64,000 nucleotides of DNA from Nematopogon swammerdamellus (GCA_946902875.1 OX336345.1:13423395-13487394); one strand, 5' to 3'. Counted from the stretch's first letter, positions 22,480 to 35,463 are shown. Notes: generated from the sequence alone by a model not told the origin. Translations and numbers: made by a program.

Positions 22480-24008
22480 AAAAAAAACAAATACAAAAGA
22501 AAACAAAATAGGTAAATAAAACGTAAGATAAAAATAAAATTATGGACAGTGATTAATAAATATCATGTTCTTTGGGTGTCTTTGGGTTATTCATAGATTA
22601 TTTAAACGTTTATTAAATTATATGATTTATTTATTTCTATACTATATATATTTTTAGCGTAACACATACGAGTGATATGTTCAGACATAACGAGAGAGAA
22701 GGATGGAAATTTGTATATTAATTAATTTGAGGACAGTCTGTCACGACACGATTCGCCTTAGAGTGAGGTCAGTCGAGCTCAGTCGAGCTCCCCTCTCGTG
22801 GGCTTCATGCATAAATTGCCAAATTGTGGACTGAGCGCGTACTGTCATTATTATTGTCACTCGGTGCCCGGCGCGGCGTGGACGGCTGCGGCGGCGGTGG
22901 CGGAGGAGGCGGCGCGGTGCGGCCGCGGCCGACAATCTCTTTGCTTTGGTTGCAAGCTTCACAAATATAGATAGTGAAAGATAAGTTATACTGAAAAATT
23001 AAAATATACTTAACTGACTGAGTGTACGAAAACCAGAACTTTGTCAAAAAATAAATAAAAAATCTCATGTTTTGATTTGTTTTGCGTACATCCTCTGAAT
23101 TTTATTTTATTTGATCAACCAATGTTTGCCTGAAGTTCGTTTTATTTATGCGTATAACAATTTTTTTTGAGAAAGTAATACTGTCATCACAAGAACAAAT
23201 AGAGAACTTAAATTGAAATTGAAAAAGTAGACAGGCCTAAACTTTCAGAACTTGTAGCAAAATACCTATCTCAAAACAAAAGTGATGGAGCAGAAAGTTC
23301 CGCCATTTTACCGAGTATACCTATCGGTTGGGGTTGCTCTCAGCTAAATCCCATCAGCTTACCGACACTCTAGAATATTGTCCGCCCCCGCCCCGCCTCC
23401 GCACCCGCAGTCAATCAACAATCAACAGCAGTCACCACGTACTTATGATTGATCGATGAGTGGGCGAAGATTTGATAGAATGTGCTAATTGATTCTCTTT
23501 GAAAGTCAACAAGGAGGCTGTGATCATCTGTGTCCTAATTATTTTATCTTTAAACATGTTGTATGCTTGCTTTTAAATAAAACTATAGGTATAAATATAC
23601 TTAAGTACATTCTAGTGAACAATTTTTTTCAAGATAACGATTCTTTCAAGTTAGGTAACCTATCTACCTAAACCGGAAGTAATTTTTTTATTTGTTTCAC
23701 ATTCGAAGACCACGAATTATTATTATTACATTTCTGGACGTATACATTAACTTTTGACTTTAACGAGTGCGCTCGCTCGACATCCAAAGTTTTCGTAGAA
23801 ACAAAACACGAAATGTTCAAGTGCAATTTATATTTAGTTCAAGAGCACAGTGTGCGGTTGTGTGCGGTCACCGCGGGCACAAACATGATTAATTTGATCA
23901 AAATTTTTTCATATAAAAGTTATTTCTATTATAATTTTAAAAATATAAATAACTTTTATATGAAATCCTATCTACTTAATATATTTTTTTGAATACCCTA
24001 GACTAGAA
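22480..24008. other. Intron sequence without genes
   Basis: AT-rich apart from a GC patch (22865-22930). Perfect 19-bp inverted repeats (TTTCATATAAAAGTTATTT) lie at 23907-23925 and 23947-23965 with a 21-nt spacer. Nothing else recognised. Confidence 0.5.
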
Positions 24009-24140
24009 CCTTTTTTTTTTATGTAATCCGGTATGGGTCGCTGAGTCAGAGGGGCCAAAGCACATGCTCTGACTAGACAATATCACCTCCAGGAAAGTAG
24101 GTGCCATACCGGTGTCTTCCCTGGACCTTGTCGCAAGGAC
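24009..24140 (-). mobile_element. SINE family A, 3' part
   Basis: Reads ATGTAATCCGGTATGGGT, then AGAGGGGCCAAAGCACATGC and GGTGCCATACCGG, the reverse of the tails at 32097-32506 and 54003-54410. The tRNA head is missing. Confidence 0.75.
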
Positions 24141-24854
24141 GCCCACTGTGACTTTATAGTTATGAGATAATGAATGGATGTGAAAGAAATTCGTATACTA
24201 TCTTCTCTGGAGTAGTCTATCTAACCGTATACATAGGGTAGGTACCTGATATATTATGTACCTACACACGGAGTGTCACGAAAATAATGTAGGTAGTTTT
24301 ATATACGCGTACGTACCTCAGAGCTGACCGAAGGAGTAATTCTTTTGGTATCTACTAGCAACTTTAAGCTTGCGTTTTACAAATTAGTTTTATATTTGTG
24401 AAAATTTATAAAGTGTATAAAAGAACTGAATAATTTTCAACTCAAAATGAAGCTTCTAGCTGGAAGAAACGTTTTACGGTTGCATTTCTAAAATTATCAT
24501 TAATCTGATATATAATTTTGGCGACAACACACAAGTACCTACACACACACTATGTACTTTCAGGCTCCAAGTGCCTGACTGAACACAGTATGCACTAGTT
24601 GTGTCTCTACACATACATACATGCATGAGTTGTGTGAACAGTTTTAAATCAGGTGGGTTTTAAAATAGCTACAAAAGGTTTACACCCTTTTACTAACTAT
24701 ACGCTCAGTCACAACACCACACCACGACACACGCTGCTTACCCCAATGATGTTATAGGTAGGGGACACACAGTCTACTAGATGAGACATTTCAATGCATT
24801 CGTTTCGAAAAGGATGGAACCCGACATACTTGGCTAAGCCACTTATTATACCCA

Positions 24855-25012
24855 CGATGTCAGCCCTTCACACCTTGTTCCTGTTGGATCTAGATTCTAA
24901 TACAGCGCTTCCCTTTGGTCGTGCCGGCTACATTAAACTGGACGGAAAACACAGACATTCCGTTTCGATCGACCTTCATTCAGTGTGGTGGTACCAATCC
25001 GTCTGCCTTGCA
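24855..25012 (-). mobile_element. Diverged SINE family B copy
   Basis: Older reverse copy with GTGCCGGCTACATTAAACTG and ATTCAGTGTGGTGGTACCAA; several substitutions and small gaps. Confidence 0.65.
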
Positions 25013-25220
25013 CATAGTAAGCTGATGGGGCGTACATGTCGGGTCTCTATTTGTAAGAGTACCTATTTGTATAGCTTGTCCGCGCACTATTTCACCTAAC
25101 TCACGCGGGCACCGACCGAGTTATCCGTCACCCGGCGGGGCGCGGCGGGCGTGGAGCTACCCATAATCGCTCAAACGGGTGTAGATTATTGGCAATATTT
25201 TCTGGTGATAAAAAAAATGT

Positions 25221-27053
25221 ATGTACCTAAATATAAAACTTGAATCGAGCGATCACTTGAGCGAAAGGTTGAGTGAAGATTTGTGTAAAAACGTTGAATA
25301 TGAAATGGAATATGTATGGGAGAAAATGAAAAGTGGAATAATCGACACAGCTATTGAGGTATGTGGCGTCGCAAAGAGAAAGAATGGAACGAAATCCAAT
25401 AAGTATTGGTGGAATGATGATGTAAAACGTGTAGTGGATGAGAAGAAGAAAGCATGGCTTGATCTGTTAGCGAGTAAGGCTGACAGAAGAGTGAACGCAG
25501 GAAATAATGTAGTAGAGATACGAAAACAAAGGTATGTTGAGGCTAAAATGAAAGTGAAAGAATGTGTTGAAAGAAATAAAAGCAAAGAGAAAGAAAAGAA
25601 TGACAGGAGATTCTCGGACAACTTCCGGAATAACATAAAACTGTTTTGGAAAATGGTAAAAACAGTCCGGAAGAAATCAGAGACATGTAAAATGACGGAT
25701 ATCAGGGACAATGAGGGATGTGTATTAAAGGATGAAAAGAAAATTTTAGAAAGATGGAAGGATTATTTTGAAAGACTTTTTGAACCTGAAGGTGTGGAGA
25801 CACAGCCTGAAGCTGGAGCTGTGAGCGACACGCCTAGTATGGACGATGATAGCGAGATTAGTGTGGATGAGATTCAGAACGCATTGAAAGGCATGAAATT
25901 AGGTAAAGCAGCGGGATATGATAGAGTATCGGTCGAAATGCTGAGGGGCGGTGGTTGGGTGGTTGCAGACCTGTTGCACCGGCTCTTTAATATGTGCTGG
26001 CGACACGTCCGAGTACCAGATGATTAGTGCAAAGCTGTGATCGTCCCGCTGTATAAAGGAAAAGGTTCGCAGCAGGAATGCAAAAACTACCGGGGCATAA
26101 GCCTTCTCAGTATTGTCGGCAAACTGTACGTAGTGATTAGTAAAAAGTAAAAAGTAAAAAGTAGTGATTGAAATGGTGTTGAAAATTACGGAAGAAAGGA
26201 TATGGGATGTACAAGCGGGATTTAGGAAGGGTATGGGATGCACGGATCAGGTCTTTTCCCTACGGTGCATAGCCGAAAAATATTTGGCGAAAAACCAGGT
26301 CTTTTGCGCGTTCGTAGATCTGGAGAAGGCCTATGACAAAGTGATGAGGAATGAGTTGTGGACAGTGTTGTCCGAGTATGGAGTAGACAGTCACTTGGTG
26401 CAAGCACTGAAATCTCTATGAGGGTTCTAGGGCTTGCGTCAGGATAAACGGGGCATACACGGTACACCGACTGGTTTGACATCTCTAGAGGGGTTAGACA
26501 GGGGTGTGTGGCGTCACCTTGGCTGTTCAATCTATTCATGGACAGCTGCTTGGCTGATCTGAAAGAATATGATTGTGGATTAAGAATGAATGAGTTAGTT
26601 GTGAAATGCCTCTTGTACGACATGGTAACTGTTATGGTTGAAGCATTTAAAAGGAAGGGAATGAAAGTGAATGTAAACAAGACGAAAGTAATGGTACTGG
26701 AGAGGAATGAAATAGTGTCCGAATGCGATGTAAGGATTGGGAATGAGAGACTGGAGCATGTGAACGAATTCGTATATCTGGGGAATATGTTCACGCGGGA
26801 TGGAAAAAGTGAAGGAGATGTAGAAAAGAGAGTGAAAGCCGGTAACCGAGTGAATGGGGCGTTGCACGCTATTATGAGCAGCCAAAGCATGTCAACGAGG
26901 GCACGTTTGGCTGTCCATGGTGGAGTGCTGGCCCCTACGCTTATGTACGGGAGTGAAAGTTGGGCATGGCAGACGAAGCATGAAAGCAGGATTAATGCTG
27001 TGGAAATACGCCCGTTGAGGAGTATATGTGGAGTTACAATGAAAGAAGATTGA
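25221..27053 (+). pseudogene. RTE-type reverse transcriptase, inactivated
   Basis: Piece 1 (25221-26027) contains LKGMKLGKAAGYDRVSVEML and ends at a stop after RVPDD. Piece 2 (26164-26421) has VQAGFRKGMGCTDQVFSLR and AFVDLEKAYDKV. Piece 3 (26508-27053) has SPWLFNLFMDSCLADL, then MKVNVNKTKVMVLERN, VNEFVYLGNMFTRDGK and ESWAWQTKHE. Between CLLYD and AFKRKGM the expected ADD catalytic box and following helix are gone. Motif order and wording fit RTE-type LINEs. No function expected. Confidence 0.78.
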
Positions 27054-27430
27054 GAAATAGTGTATTGCGAGAGCGCTGTGGGCTGAAAGAAGATATAGTG
27101 ACAAGGATTGAGAAAGGGATGCTTCGGTGGTTCGGTCATGTTGGAAGAATGGATGATAGGAGACGAACTTTTTGAACGAAAGAAATTTATGAAGCAAATG
27201 TGAGTGGAAGAGTCGGGGAGGGTCGCCCTAGACGCACGTACCTGGACCAGATGGGCATGTGCTCAAAAAGGGGAACGTGCGTAGTACCCGTAACCGACGA
27301 GCATGCATGAAGAACATTATGGGAGTGGAAGAGGCGGCAGAGGTGTGTCAGGATCGTGGCACGTGGAGATCCGTTGTCTCTGCCTACCCCACCGGGAAAC
27401 AGGCGTGACGCTATGTATGTTGAATCCTTC
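25221..27430 (+). mobile_element. RTE-like LINE relic, antisense to mGluR
   Basis: An endonuclease-less LINE remnant. It reads in order: a linker region (25221-26026), stop, VPLYKGKG and CKNYRGISLL, a short TAAAAAG repeat, then the RT palm and thumb to about 27050 and a 3' tail ending near 27430. Stops, frame changes and a deletion over the catalytic YADD box show it is dead. The same 3' tail occurs at 14432-14505. Confidence 0.8.
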
Positions 27431-27658
27431 AAACCTTCTAAGAAGAAATAAATAATTGTAGGTACGTACGGAGAATATATACGAAATAAACTAAACTAAA
27501 TGGTTATTTGATTTGTCTCTCAAGGGTGTACTCGTGTAGCAATATGGCAGTACCTAGCTCTACTTACTACTATTAGCACTTGAGTCAACACGTTACTTAG
27601 GTATTCAATCTACGCAAAGACGTAGAACATCTAAAATTAAAATACTTCATACACTAAC

Positions 27659-27736
27659 CTGCATGGATACGGAGCTGGGCCCAGGTCCCAGGACCCCAAT
27701 CAGGTGGGGCTTCTGGCGTCTGCCCATCTCACCAGC
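27659..27736 (-). CDS. mGluR: mGluR exon 2
   Basis: A 78-bp phase 0-0 exon coding residues 131-156. It includes HLIGVLGPGPSSVSMQ, matching the mGluR glycine/serine loop that holds the amino-acid backbone of the ligand. The acceptor is TTGCAG before GCTGGT and the donor is CAG before GTTAGT. The RTE-like LINE relic ends about 230 bp downstream in the next intron, and a GC-rich dispersed segment lies about 100 bp upstream. Confidence 0.9.
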
Positions 27737-27837
27737 CTGCAATAGGAAAACGCTCTTTAAAACTAAATATGTTATATGTAGACGTAGACATGTACTAACA
27801 TATATTTTTTTTATATGATAATAATATTCAAATTCGA

Positions 27838-28345
27838 CACCGTCGCCGCCGCCGCCGCCGTCGTCGCCACCGCTCGCCTGCAGCAGCACTGCCTCCGCCC
27901 ACCGCGTCGCCCGGCTCCACGCGCCAGGGTCGTCTAACAAGAGAGCCGCCGTGCTTCTTCAAATACCACATGGGGTGTGCATCCACCCAGCTCCACGTCG
28001 CCAGCGCATTTGATCGACTACGAAGATAGAGCGTTGACGTCGGCCGAGTCACAAGATCTACGGCGAGGGCGACGTCCACCATCGCCCAGCTTGGGATCAT
28101 CGGGACCTCGCGTCCTATCTAGTGCCCCCGCTACCGGTGGTGCAGTGCAACTATGAGGCAATGCGCGCGCGAAGAACAAGATGTGTGAAAGAGCTGCGCG
28201 ACGACATCGCCGTGCAGTCCGACAGATACGGAGCTCTCCGAGATGTAGGTGGTGGTGGCCTACGTGTCTAGTACCGGTCGTCTCGGAGAGTTCCGTAGTC
28301 ACGGCCTGTACCCGCCGGCGCGCTTCGAGGCTTGGATCCCGCCGC
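27838..28345 (+). repeat. GC-rich dispersed segment, copy 1
   Basis: About 500 bp of GC-rich DNA just upstream (gene sense) of mGluR exon 2. In the opposite orientation it matches 59448-60205: shared strings include TACGGAGCTCTCCGAGATG and GGTGGTGGCCTACGTGTCTA, and the predicted strings ARRHRRAVRQIRSSP and WWWPTCLV. The open frames are arginine-rich and shift between copies. Identity unknown. Confidence 0.6.
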
Positions 28346-28349
28346 CGCC

Positions 28350-30400
28350 GCCCAGTGGTATTATCTTTTTTAGAAAAATATATTAATCCATAAGTGCTTT
28401 AGTGATTTAATGCATTTTTTAAAGTGTCTTAATTTCAATATTTATTCATCACTAAATTACTTTGATGAATTTGTGAGCACCGTAAATTGTCAGTGAACTT
28501 AATGTAGGATCATTAAGTCGTATAATTTTTATCTTTATGGTTCAAACAAATGATATGCAAATACTGAATTTTCACTTCTCTATAACAGCCTTTTCGTGCC
28601 GAATTCGCATGTAATGAGTTGCTGCATGCGTTCCGCAGTCAAAAATAGGCACATAATGACAAAAAAGTAAATTTTGTCAAAAATTTCACTTAATGAGTTT
28701 CTGCTGCAAACCGACGATATGATTCTGTTTATATTAATTTTGTATATATCTGTTTTATAATTATATCGAATTAATATAAATATGTACATAGAATAAAAAA
28801 CGGGACATTAAATAAATAAATAAATAAAATTAATGATATATTCTTATAATATTAATAATAGAATATTTAACAAGGTTTATTTTTAGGACCAGCTTTTAGA
28901 TATCTTTCAGAAAGCATGGCAGCTAAGTAATAATAATGATAATGGGTGGGTAGTGAACTATTGTCGCTTTAAAGTGTCGCAATTGTCCTAACATTTGGGA
29001 CACCTTTTACACCTTGTCTTGATGGCCCTCGAACTACATCTTTGATTGAAGAAGCTGGTTCTGTTTGTAAAAAACCAGTGGTGTCCTTAAACGCGAATGA
29101 TTGAAATTTTGAGGGTTTACAAACGTGGCCGTTCCCACGCCAAGTTGCCCAGTTAGGCGATGAACATCAGTAGAGAAACGCGACATCGCGTGTAAATTGC
29201 ACATTTTAAAATAATAAAACATGCTCTGAAAGCAGAAATATATCTGTAGCACAGTGTCACACGCGCGTTCTCTCAGTCAACACGTGGAGTTTTCAACCAC
29301 GTGTACCTCTGTCCTAACTCTGTAGTGAATGAGACAAGGTTCTATGTGCACTTTAAGAGTTAGTGCGGGTGATGCAGGGCTTGGCTTGGGAATCCTGACC
29401 TCGTAGTTAGTGACAATAAGACAGGTAGGGCTTACAGGCGACACGCACGATATGTAGGACTTTATTATATACGATATGTAGGACTTTATACTTTTTTTTT
29501 AGCAATTCATTGCTAAAAAAAAATATTTTCCTTCTTTTGCTGTTGTTGTTGTTTATTGTTTATTTAGCATCTATTGGCAGTACACTGCGCTCAGATTTGT
29601 CATATTTACATTGTACATAGTTACATTGTGTATGGGTTTTAATAAGTTCATTAAACCAAGTTAAAAGGTCCATTCCGATGCCTCTATAAAATGTCTGTAC
29701 TGCAAGAATTCATTAGATTACATCGCATGTACCACAGATCAATGTAATTGTACCGTCGTCGTACGGATGAGTACCGCCAAGAAAATTGGTTGCCTGTGGC
29801 ACCCTACCACACCCTACGTTATGCCATGTTGATAAAATAAATATTGGAGTCAAATTACGTTATGTCATTAGGTGGTCAACAAATACCAGTTTAAACAACA
29901 ACATTTCATCCAGAATCAGGGACAATAATTTTCATTGTTGTACCTACTTATTCGTGTGTTAATCCTCCGCCTTTGTGGATTCCAACAAACAATTCCGCGA
30001 TGATCCTACGTTCATTGTTCCGACTCGAGTCCCAACTGTCTTCTCGCGGGCCCGGGATACGGCGCCTATCTTCTAAGTCAACTCATAGATTATTCAAGCG
30101 AGGGCGCGACAATACATTCGCTTCACATACGTCGGCAATATCGAGATGCCTTTTCTCGGGCCTCACTGGCTTCTATTGAGATGCCTTGAAGAGAGAAGTT
30201 TCTTTGGAAATGCACAATGGAAACAATTCTAGAAATGTGGTATTTCCTATTCTAGAAATGTGGTGTTCGATCAATAATAGGTGGTCACACACTGTGTACA
30301 AACGGCTTGGAAGCGAATGTACATTAGAATACTTTCGTATTGCTAACGGAGTTCTTTATTTAATCATAATTACAATAATATTACTAAAAGCATTGAAGAA
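28350..30400. other. Intron sequence, no gene recognised
   Basis: AT-rich. A direct repeat of ACGATATGTAGGACTTTAT lies at about 29448-29490, followed by a small hairpin (TAGCAATTCATTGCTA near 29500). Nothing else supported. Confidence 0.45.
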
Positions 30401-30408
30401 ATGAAGGG

Positions 30409-30506
30409 AAGCACTGATAAAGCACCTAGTTCACCCGGTCTTATGGGCTCACATCACGGATGTTGTAGGTGATGTAATGTAGCCAACCGTGTCAGTTTCC
30501 ATAAAA
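30409..30506 (+). mobile_element. SINE family B, 3' half
   Basis: GGGAAGCACTGATAAAGCAC through ATCACGGATGTTGTAGGTGA to GCCAACCGTGTCAGTTTCC and an A-rich tail. Confidence 0.75.
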
Positions 30507-30559
30507 AAAGGAAAAAAAAAACAACAGAGTATAATAAAAATAATAACTAAATTAAAATA

Positions 30560-30775
30560 AAAAGCTCTTCCATAGGGACTGTGACCGCAGTCCCAAGAAC
30601 CGAGGTAGCGTTCCCCCGCGGAATGGCCAGGCTTATGTTTTAGGTGAGGAACGCTCTGGCACGACCGCGGTCCCCGGACGCCTCCATAAGCAGTTTGCCC
30701 AACTGCTTCATCAGTTCTTTGGCGTCCGGGCTCCACACCTCAAGAGTCTCCACGGTAAATTCGTAATTTTCTTTG
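30560..30775 (-). pseudogene. Retroelement ORF fragment
   Basis: On the minus strand a frame reads TLEVWSPDAKELMKQLGKLL, then MEASGDRGRARAFLT, a stop, and SLAIPRGNATSVLGT. This string type (SGDxRAxxFLxQxxSLAxQRGNAxSVLGT) is common in insect retroelement ORFs. The stop and short length mark it as a relic. I cannot name the element. Confidence 0.55.
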
Positions 30776-31393
30776 ACATAACGATATTACTGTGTTTTGC
30801 AGTTTGCGAATTTCCTAACTAAGTAGGTTCATAATATTCATCTCATAATATTTTCTTTTATAGGTACTGAAAGAGTAGCTGGTTCAATACATGCTGACTG
30901 TATGTTGCAACATATCTCGCACAACTCAGGGGTGTCTAAAGCCTTCCACACCTCAGAGCCTCCTCACTGCCAGAGTCTCCTAGCTCTTAGTCAACCTCTT
31001 AGTGCATATCCTTCATACTTCACCCTCACGGTACTTGTGAGTCCTCTGTGTTCATTTCCACGAGTATCTATGGACGTAGATACATGAAAGTTTTTTGTGA
31101 CCGCTTTTCAGATATTCGCAAACTATAGGTTAGGTTTTTAAATTGAAAACTATCAAATTATTTAATCAATTAAATTATTACTTGGGGCAGCTCAAGTGTA
31201 GCACACTAATGTTGAAGACGGAATAACTGCATAATATGATATTTTCCATATCACTCCAGTACTGAGTGCAGGGCCAATTTTGGGGATTCAGATTCCTATT
31301 ATCTTTTACTAGCTTTTACCAGCGGCTTAGCTCGCTTTAATCTTACATTTATGTGTAGAAGAAATTAAGTTTCGTAGTCGTCATTATTAGATC

Positions 31394-31484
31394 ATTATTT
31401 TGAAGTACCGGCCCCACACAGTACCTAGAATTAAAATATTATTTTAATTCTAGGTACTGTATGGGGCCGGTACTTCAAAATAAT
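31394..31484. repeat. Hairpin with 44-bp arms at the edge of a family C repeat
   Basis: Arms 31394-31437 and 31441-31484 are inverted copies with one mismatch and a three-base loop. The sequence is the outer end of repeat family C (GTGGGGCCGGTACTTC). Confidence 0.9.
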
Positions 31485-31765
31485 ACCCCCACTGCATCTC
31501 TCCTCGTGCATGGTGTAAAAGACGACTAAGGTATAAGGAAAAGAAGCCGTGCTAAAGGGCGAAAGGCAAGCCACCTCTCATCTGGCCAAAGAGTCATGCA
31601 GCGGATGGGTCTTCGTGCCTTACCTACTTGCTGCTTGATAGTTATTATCTTGTCCGAATACTTTACGAAACGTGGTGGTCGGTGTTGTTGTGTAATTTAC
31701 CAGAGTGCTGAAGCAAAAAACCGATTACTCTGCTTACCCGGATTGCCGGGATACAGCGTGTGGTA
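31441..31765 (+). repeat. Repeat family C copy
   Basis: Shares its order of blocks with 55556-55880: GGGGCCGGTACTT, GACGACTAAGG, GCCGTGCTAAAGGGCGA, CCACCTCTCA, CGAAACGTGGTGGTCGGTGT, ACCGATTACTCTGCTTACCC, CAGCGTGTG. No coding capacity; family name unknown. Confidence 0.8.
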
Positions 31766-32096
31766 TGTATGTTTGTATGTAATTCTAGGCATGTATCTGT
31801 ATTTTTACAGCAGACTTTTATCTGCAGAAACAGGGCATCGTTCACGACAACGGCTTGTTCTGGAGACCGGTAACAGGCTGGTCGGCCGTTCAAAGATTCT
31901 TCCTCAAATAGGCCGTTAGTCGTAGGATATAACAATGTTATTCTTCTAATAGTCATGTTTACGATAGCCCATAAGTGTTTCTTACGATCCAATAACGTTT
32001 TGTTGGACCGCTCGATAATGCCATCTTCAACATTATGTCTCACGTTTTCCTATCTTATTGTCTCCCTATCTATACATTACTAATAACACTAGAAGC

Positions 32097-32506
32097 GGCG
32101 GGTGGCCGAGTGGTTTGGGCATCGGTCTCTCATGCGAGAGGTCCGAGGTTCGAATCCGGTCGGCGTGTACCAATGAGTTTTTTCTGGCGAAAAAATTTAC
32201 CGTTCACTTTTACAAATTTACTGCTTCACCGTTCGGAACCGGTGTAAAACTGTAGGTCCCTTCCTTTACCCCTTACTAGGTGGTAGGCTCAAATTGTAGC
32301 CGACTGGGTTGGTACTACCGTACTGGATGTAAGATGGCCGCATAGCAACCTCGGTTGTGTTCTCCTCTAGTCTAGTATAGCCAGCAATCCAGGGAAGTCT
32401 CCGGTATGGCACCTACCTTCTCGGAGGTGATATTGGCTGTTCGGAGCATGTGCTTTGGCCCCTCCGACTCAGTCACCCATACCGGATTACATAAAAAAAT
32501 TTAAAG
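32097..32506 (+). mobile_element. SINE family A with tRNA-like head
   Basis: The head GGTGGCCGAGTGGTTTGGGC is an RNA polymerase III A box region of tRNA-Leu/Ser type, and GGTTCGAATCC is a B box. The body shares AAAACTGTAGGTCCCTTCC with family B and ends ACCGGATTACATAAAAAAA. It is not a functional tRNA because acceptor-stem pairing is absent. Confidence 0.88.
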
Positions 32507-32509
32507 GAG

Positions 32510-33600
32510 AATTCCTAGCGCGGTTTAAAATAAAAGCCTATCTCTATCGCTTCTCTACATATAAAATGCGAAATCTGCCAGAATTTGTCTCTGCATCTTT
32601 TTTTATACGTCTTACCTTGTAACTCGCTTAAATAATATACTTACGCAGATATTTTCACCAACGAAATCGTATATAGGTATATCTATTTAACGATTACTAG
32701 CTACATCACTCTATGGAAATCAGAATACAGAATTTTCGAAGTGGGTGAAACAAATCGACTGTTAGTCTGACTTTAGTCACCGTTATCGTACAAAAGCGAA
32801 AGTATATGCGTATGAATTATTTGAGAATTAGCAAAGGGCAGCCGACTTTATTTTTATTTTCTATCAAAAGTAAAAAAAAAAGCTTTGGAGCAAAATGTGT
32901 TCATTAGTCATTGATCCCAACAAAATGTCGATTTATGTGCGCCAATCTTGAAACATTGTAAGCGGTCATGGCTAAACTGCTGAAAATAAAATAATATTGA
33001 TATCTATCATAAAAGCAGCTACCTTGAGTGCTGTAAAAATGTTTTTACTGTCGTGCCAAGAGGTATAGTTTTATTAGCTGCCGACTACGAAAAGTAAGCC
33101 TCAGTTCTAAAAATATAGGAATGTTTCAAGATGCATGCAGAAATGGCAATTTTTTAGATTAAAAAACAAAAAACAAAAGAGAAGCAAATAAAAGCCTATA
33201 GGTTGAAAATCAAATATCCATACAACGCAATGAAATGAAAGAGAAAACAACTAGAGGTAATCCAGATTCCTTTTATTATGGCGTTTAAATTATCTGAAAA
33301 GGCTGAAATTATTGCATAACTGCAAATGTATAGGTATTAAGATGCTTGCATTTTTTTTTATATTAAGGAATCAAACAACTTTCTATTTTGACCTCCTGAA
33401 GTTTCTCAATGTATATCAATATTAAATGCTGTAAGTCAAACATTAATCTTTATAAATTAAATATTTAATATTTTAGATCAGATATTTTAGATATTTTAGA
33501 ATCAATCGAACGCGTCGGTTTAAAGAATTAACAACCTTATCCTATAAACCTTCGAAAGAAACCTCTTTACGTCAATGACGACTTAGAAAAAAGACTTTTT
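32510..33600. other. AT-rich intron sequence, nothing recognised
   Basis: No frame, repeat family or structure seen beyond simple A/T runs. Confidence 0.45.
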
Positions 33601-33604
33601 ATTA

Positions 33605-33790
33605 CTGAAACTGACACGGTTGCCTACATCACCTACAATTTCCGTGATGTCAGCTAATAACACCTTGGTGAACTAGGTGCCATTCGAGTGCTTCCCTTTG
33701 TTCGTGCCGGCTACACTGAACTGAACGGAAAACACGAACTATTTACTAGTTATCGCTTCAACCGACCTTTCATTCAGTGCGGTGGACCTT
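33605..33790 (-). mobile_element. SINE family B copy
   Basis: Reverse copy with CTGACACGGTTGCCTACATC and CACTGAACTGAACGGAAAAC, ending CATTCAGTGCGGTGG. It lies 58 bp from the exon 1 donor. Confidence 0.8.
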
Positions 33791-33823
33791 AGTTAGACCT
33801 ATGTTTAAGGACCTATGCTTCTA

Positions 33824-34249
<426 letters not shown>

Positions 34250-34472
34250 TCACGAGGCGTTAGCTGGTTTAATTCCAGTCATAACTCTTTGTATTTCTTT
34301 CAGCCAACGTCATTTGATGTTTTGAATACAATCACTCCTTACAATTTGACCAAATCGAATAGTTCGTGAGTAGACTATGTGCAATATTGCCATGTTTATT
34401 GATTTGTTATTTTACTCAGAGCTTCGATGCCATTCATAATCAATGAAGTATTCTTTCGGAAAAGTTAAGCAC

Positions 34473-34478
34473 TTTATT
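34473..34478 (-). promoter_or_regulatory. Poly(A) signal AATAAA of an upstream minus-strand gene
   Basis: AATAAA on the minus strand about 75 bp after the stop of the probable terminal exon at 34553-34644. It is about 235 bp upstream of the mGluR ATG. Confidence 0.5.
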
Positions 34479-34552
34479 CACAATAAGAAGGATATCTCTA
34501 AAAATAAAAGAAGAAACGCAAAGATCGATTTCAAGAAAGGTTAATTGGAAGG

Positions 34553-34644
34553 TCACTTAATGTCCCGAAAGCCTCCAGACGCTTCTTTGTACATAAAGAA
34601 GCAGGCATCTGTCCCGACACGCACCACTGCCGACGTGTCCTCTC
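34553..34644 (-). CDS. Probable terminal exon of a neighbouring gene
   Basis: After a good acceptor (CGTTGTTTCAG before GAGAGG) one phase gives EDTSAVVRVGTDACFFMYKE and then ASGGFRDIK and a stop (TGA 34553-34555). An AATAAA follows. The other two phases are less protein-like. I do not recognise the protein; the rest of the gene would be upstream, beyond 34.7 kb, where I found no further exon. It could instead be a false acceptor. Confidence 0.35.
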
Positions 34645-34734
34645 CTGAAACAACGAAAACACAGCTCAGTGAGCACTTTTGAACATATTAAAAATGACGA
34701 TAAACACAAACAATGGAATAAAAAAAAACTGCGC

Positions 34735-34910
34735 CAGCGAACTACATCCCTCATCCCTCCGGCCCCGATCTGTATCCGTCACACTACCCGGACACGCTCG
34801 GAATATTAGGTTGAAACACAACTTCTCCGAACGCACCGCTTCTCAAAATCGTTCGTTCCTGTGTTGCAATGCGAAAATATGGTACGATTTTCCGGTGAGC
34901 ATGTCTTCTG
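34735..34910 (+). pseudogene. LINE ORF2 C-terminal fragment
   Basis: Broken frames contain FSERTASQNRSF, then CNAKIWYDFP, which resembles the R-T-x-R-x-x-x-S-F-x-x-x-x-x-x-x-W-N-x-L-P end of LINE polymerases. Several frame changes. Confidence 0.45.
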
Positions 34911-35463
34911 ACTCCTACTGTAGGAGTCCTACATGGCATGGCTCCTCACGACGGAATGTAGGAGGAGCTCCTACTCAATTGATCTGTGCTCCTCACTGGA
35001 GCGTGGGTTTCGCGAGGAGAAGTGCTGCGTTGGTCTGATTGTCATTCACTGATTGTTGGGCAAAGCTACCAATGCCGGTTAGATAAAAAAATATACATAC
35101 TAATCATGGATTCGTATTCTTATCGTAAGTATTCTGAGATGGTATATAAAAGTATATAATGTTTTTTGTTTTCTTCTTTTTTATGTAAATGTGTAAGTAC
35201 CTGTGCACCTTATTTATTTTAATCTTAATTATAAACTAACATAATTATTGTTATGAAACTAACATATTAAGGGTAAGTTATTGTTCATTTAGGCTAAGTT
35301 GTATCATGCTCAAAAATGTATTGACTGTGTGGGGCAGGCTTAAATTCAGCGCCGTACACTCCCGGCTCGGAGACGAGTGGGTGTGTAGCGGCAAAGGCCT
35401 GTCCATTTTTCTCTTTTAGTTTTTTTGTACCGTAATTGTAATTTTTAATGGTTAAAATAGTAG

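Noticed and set aside
32100..32165. tRNA gene
   Set aside because: A and B boxes are present, but the acceptor stem does not pair and the sequence continues into a SINE body shared with other copies.
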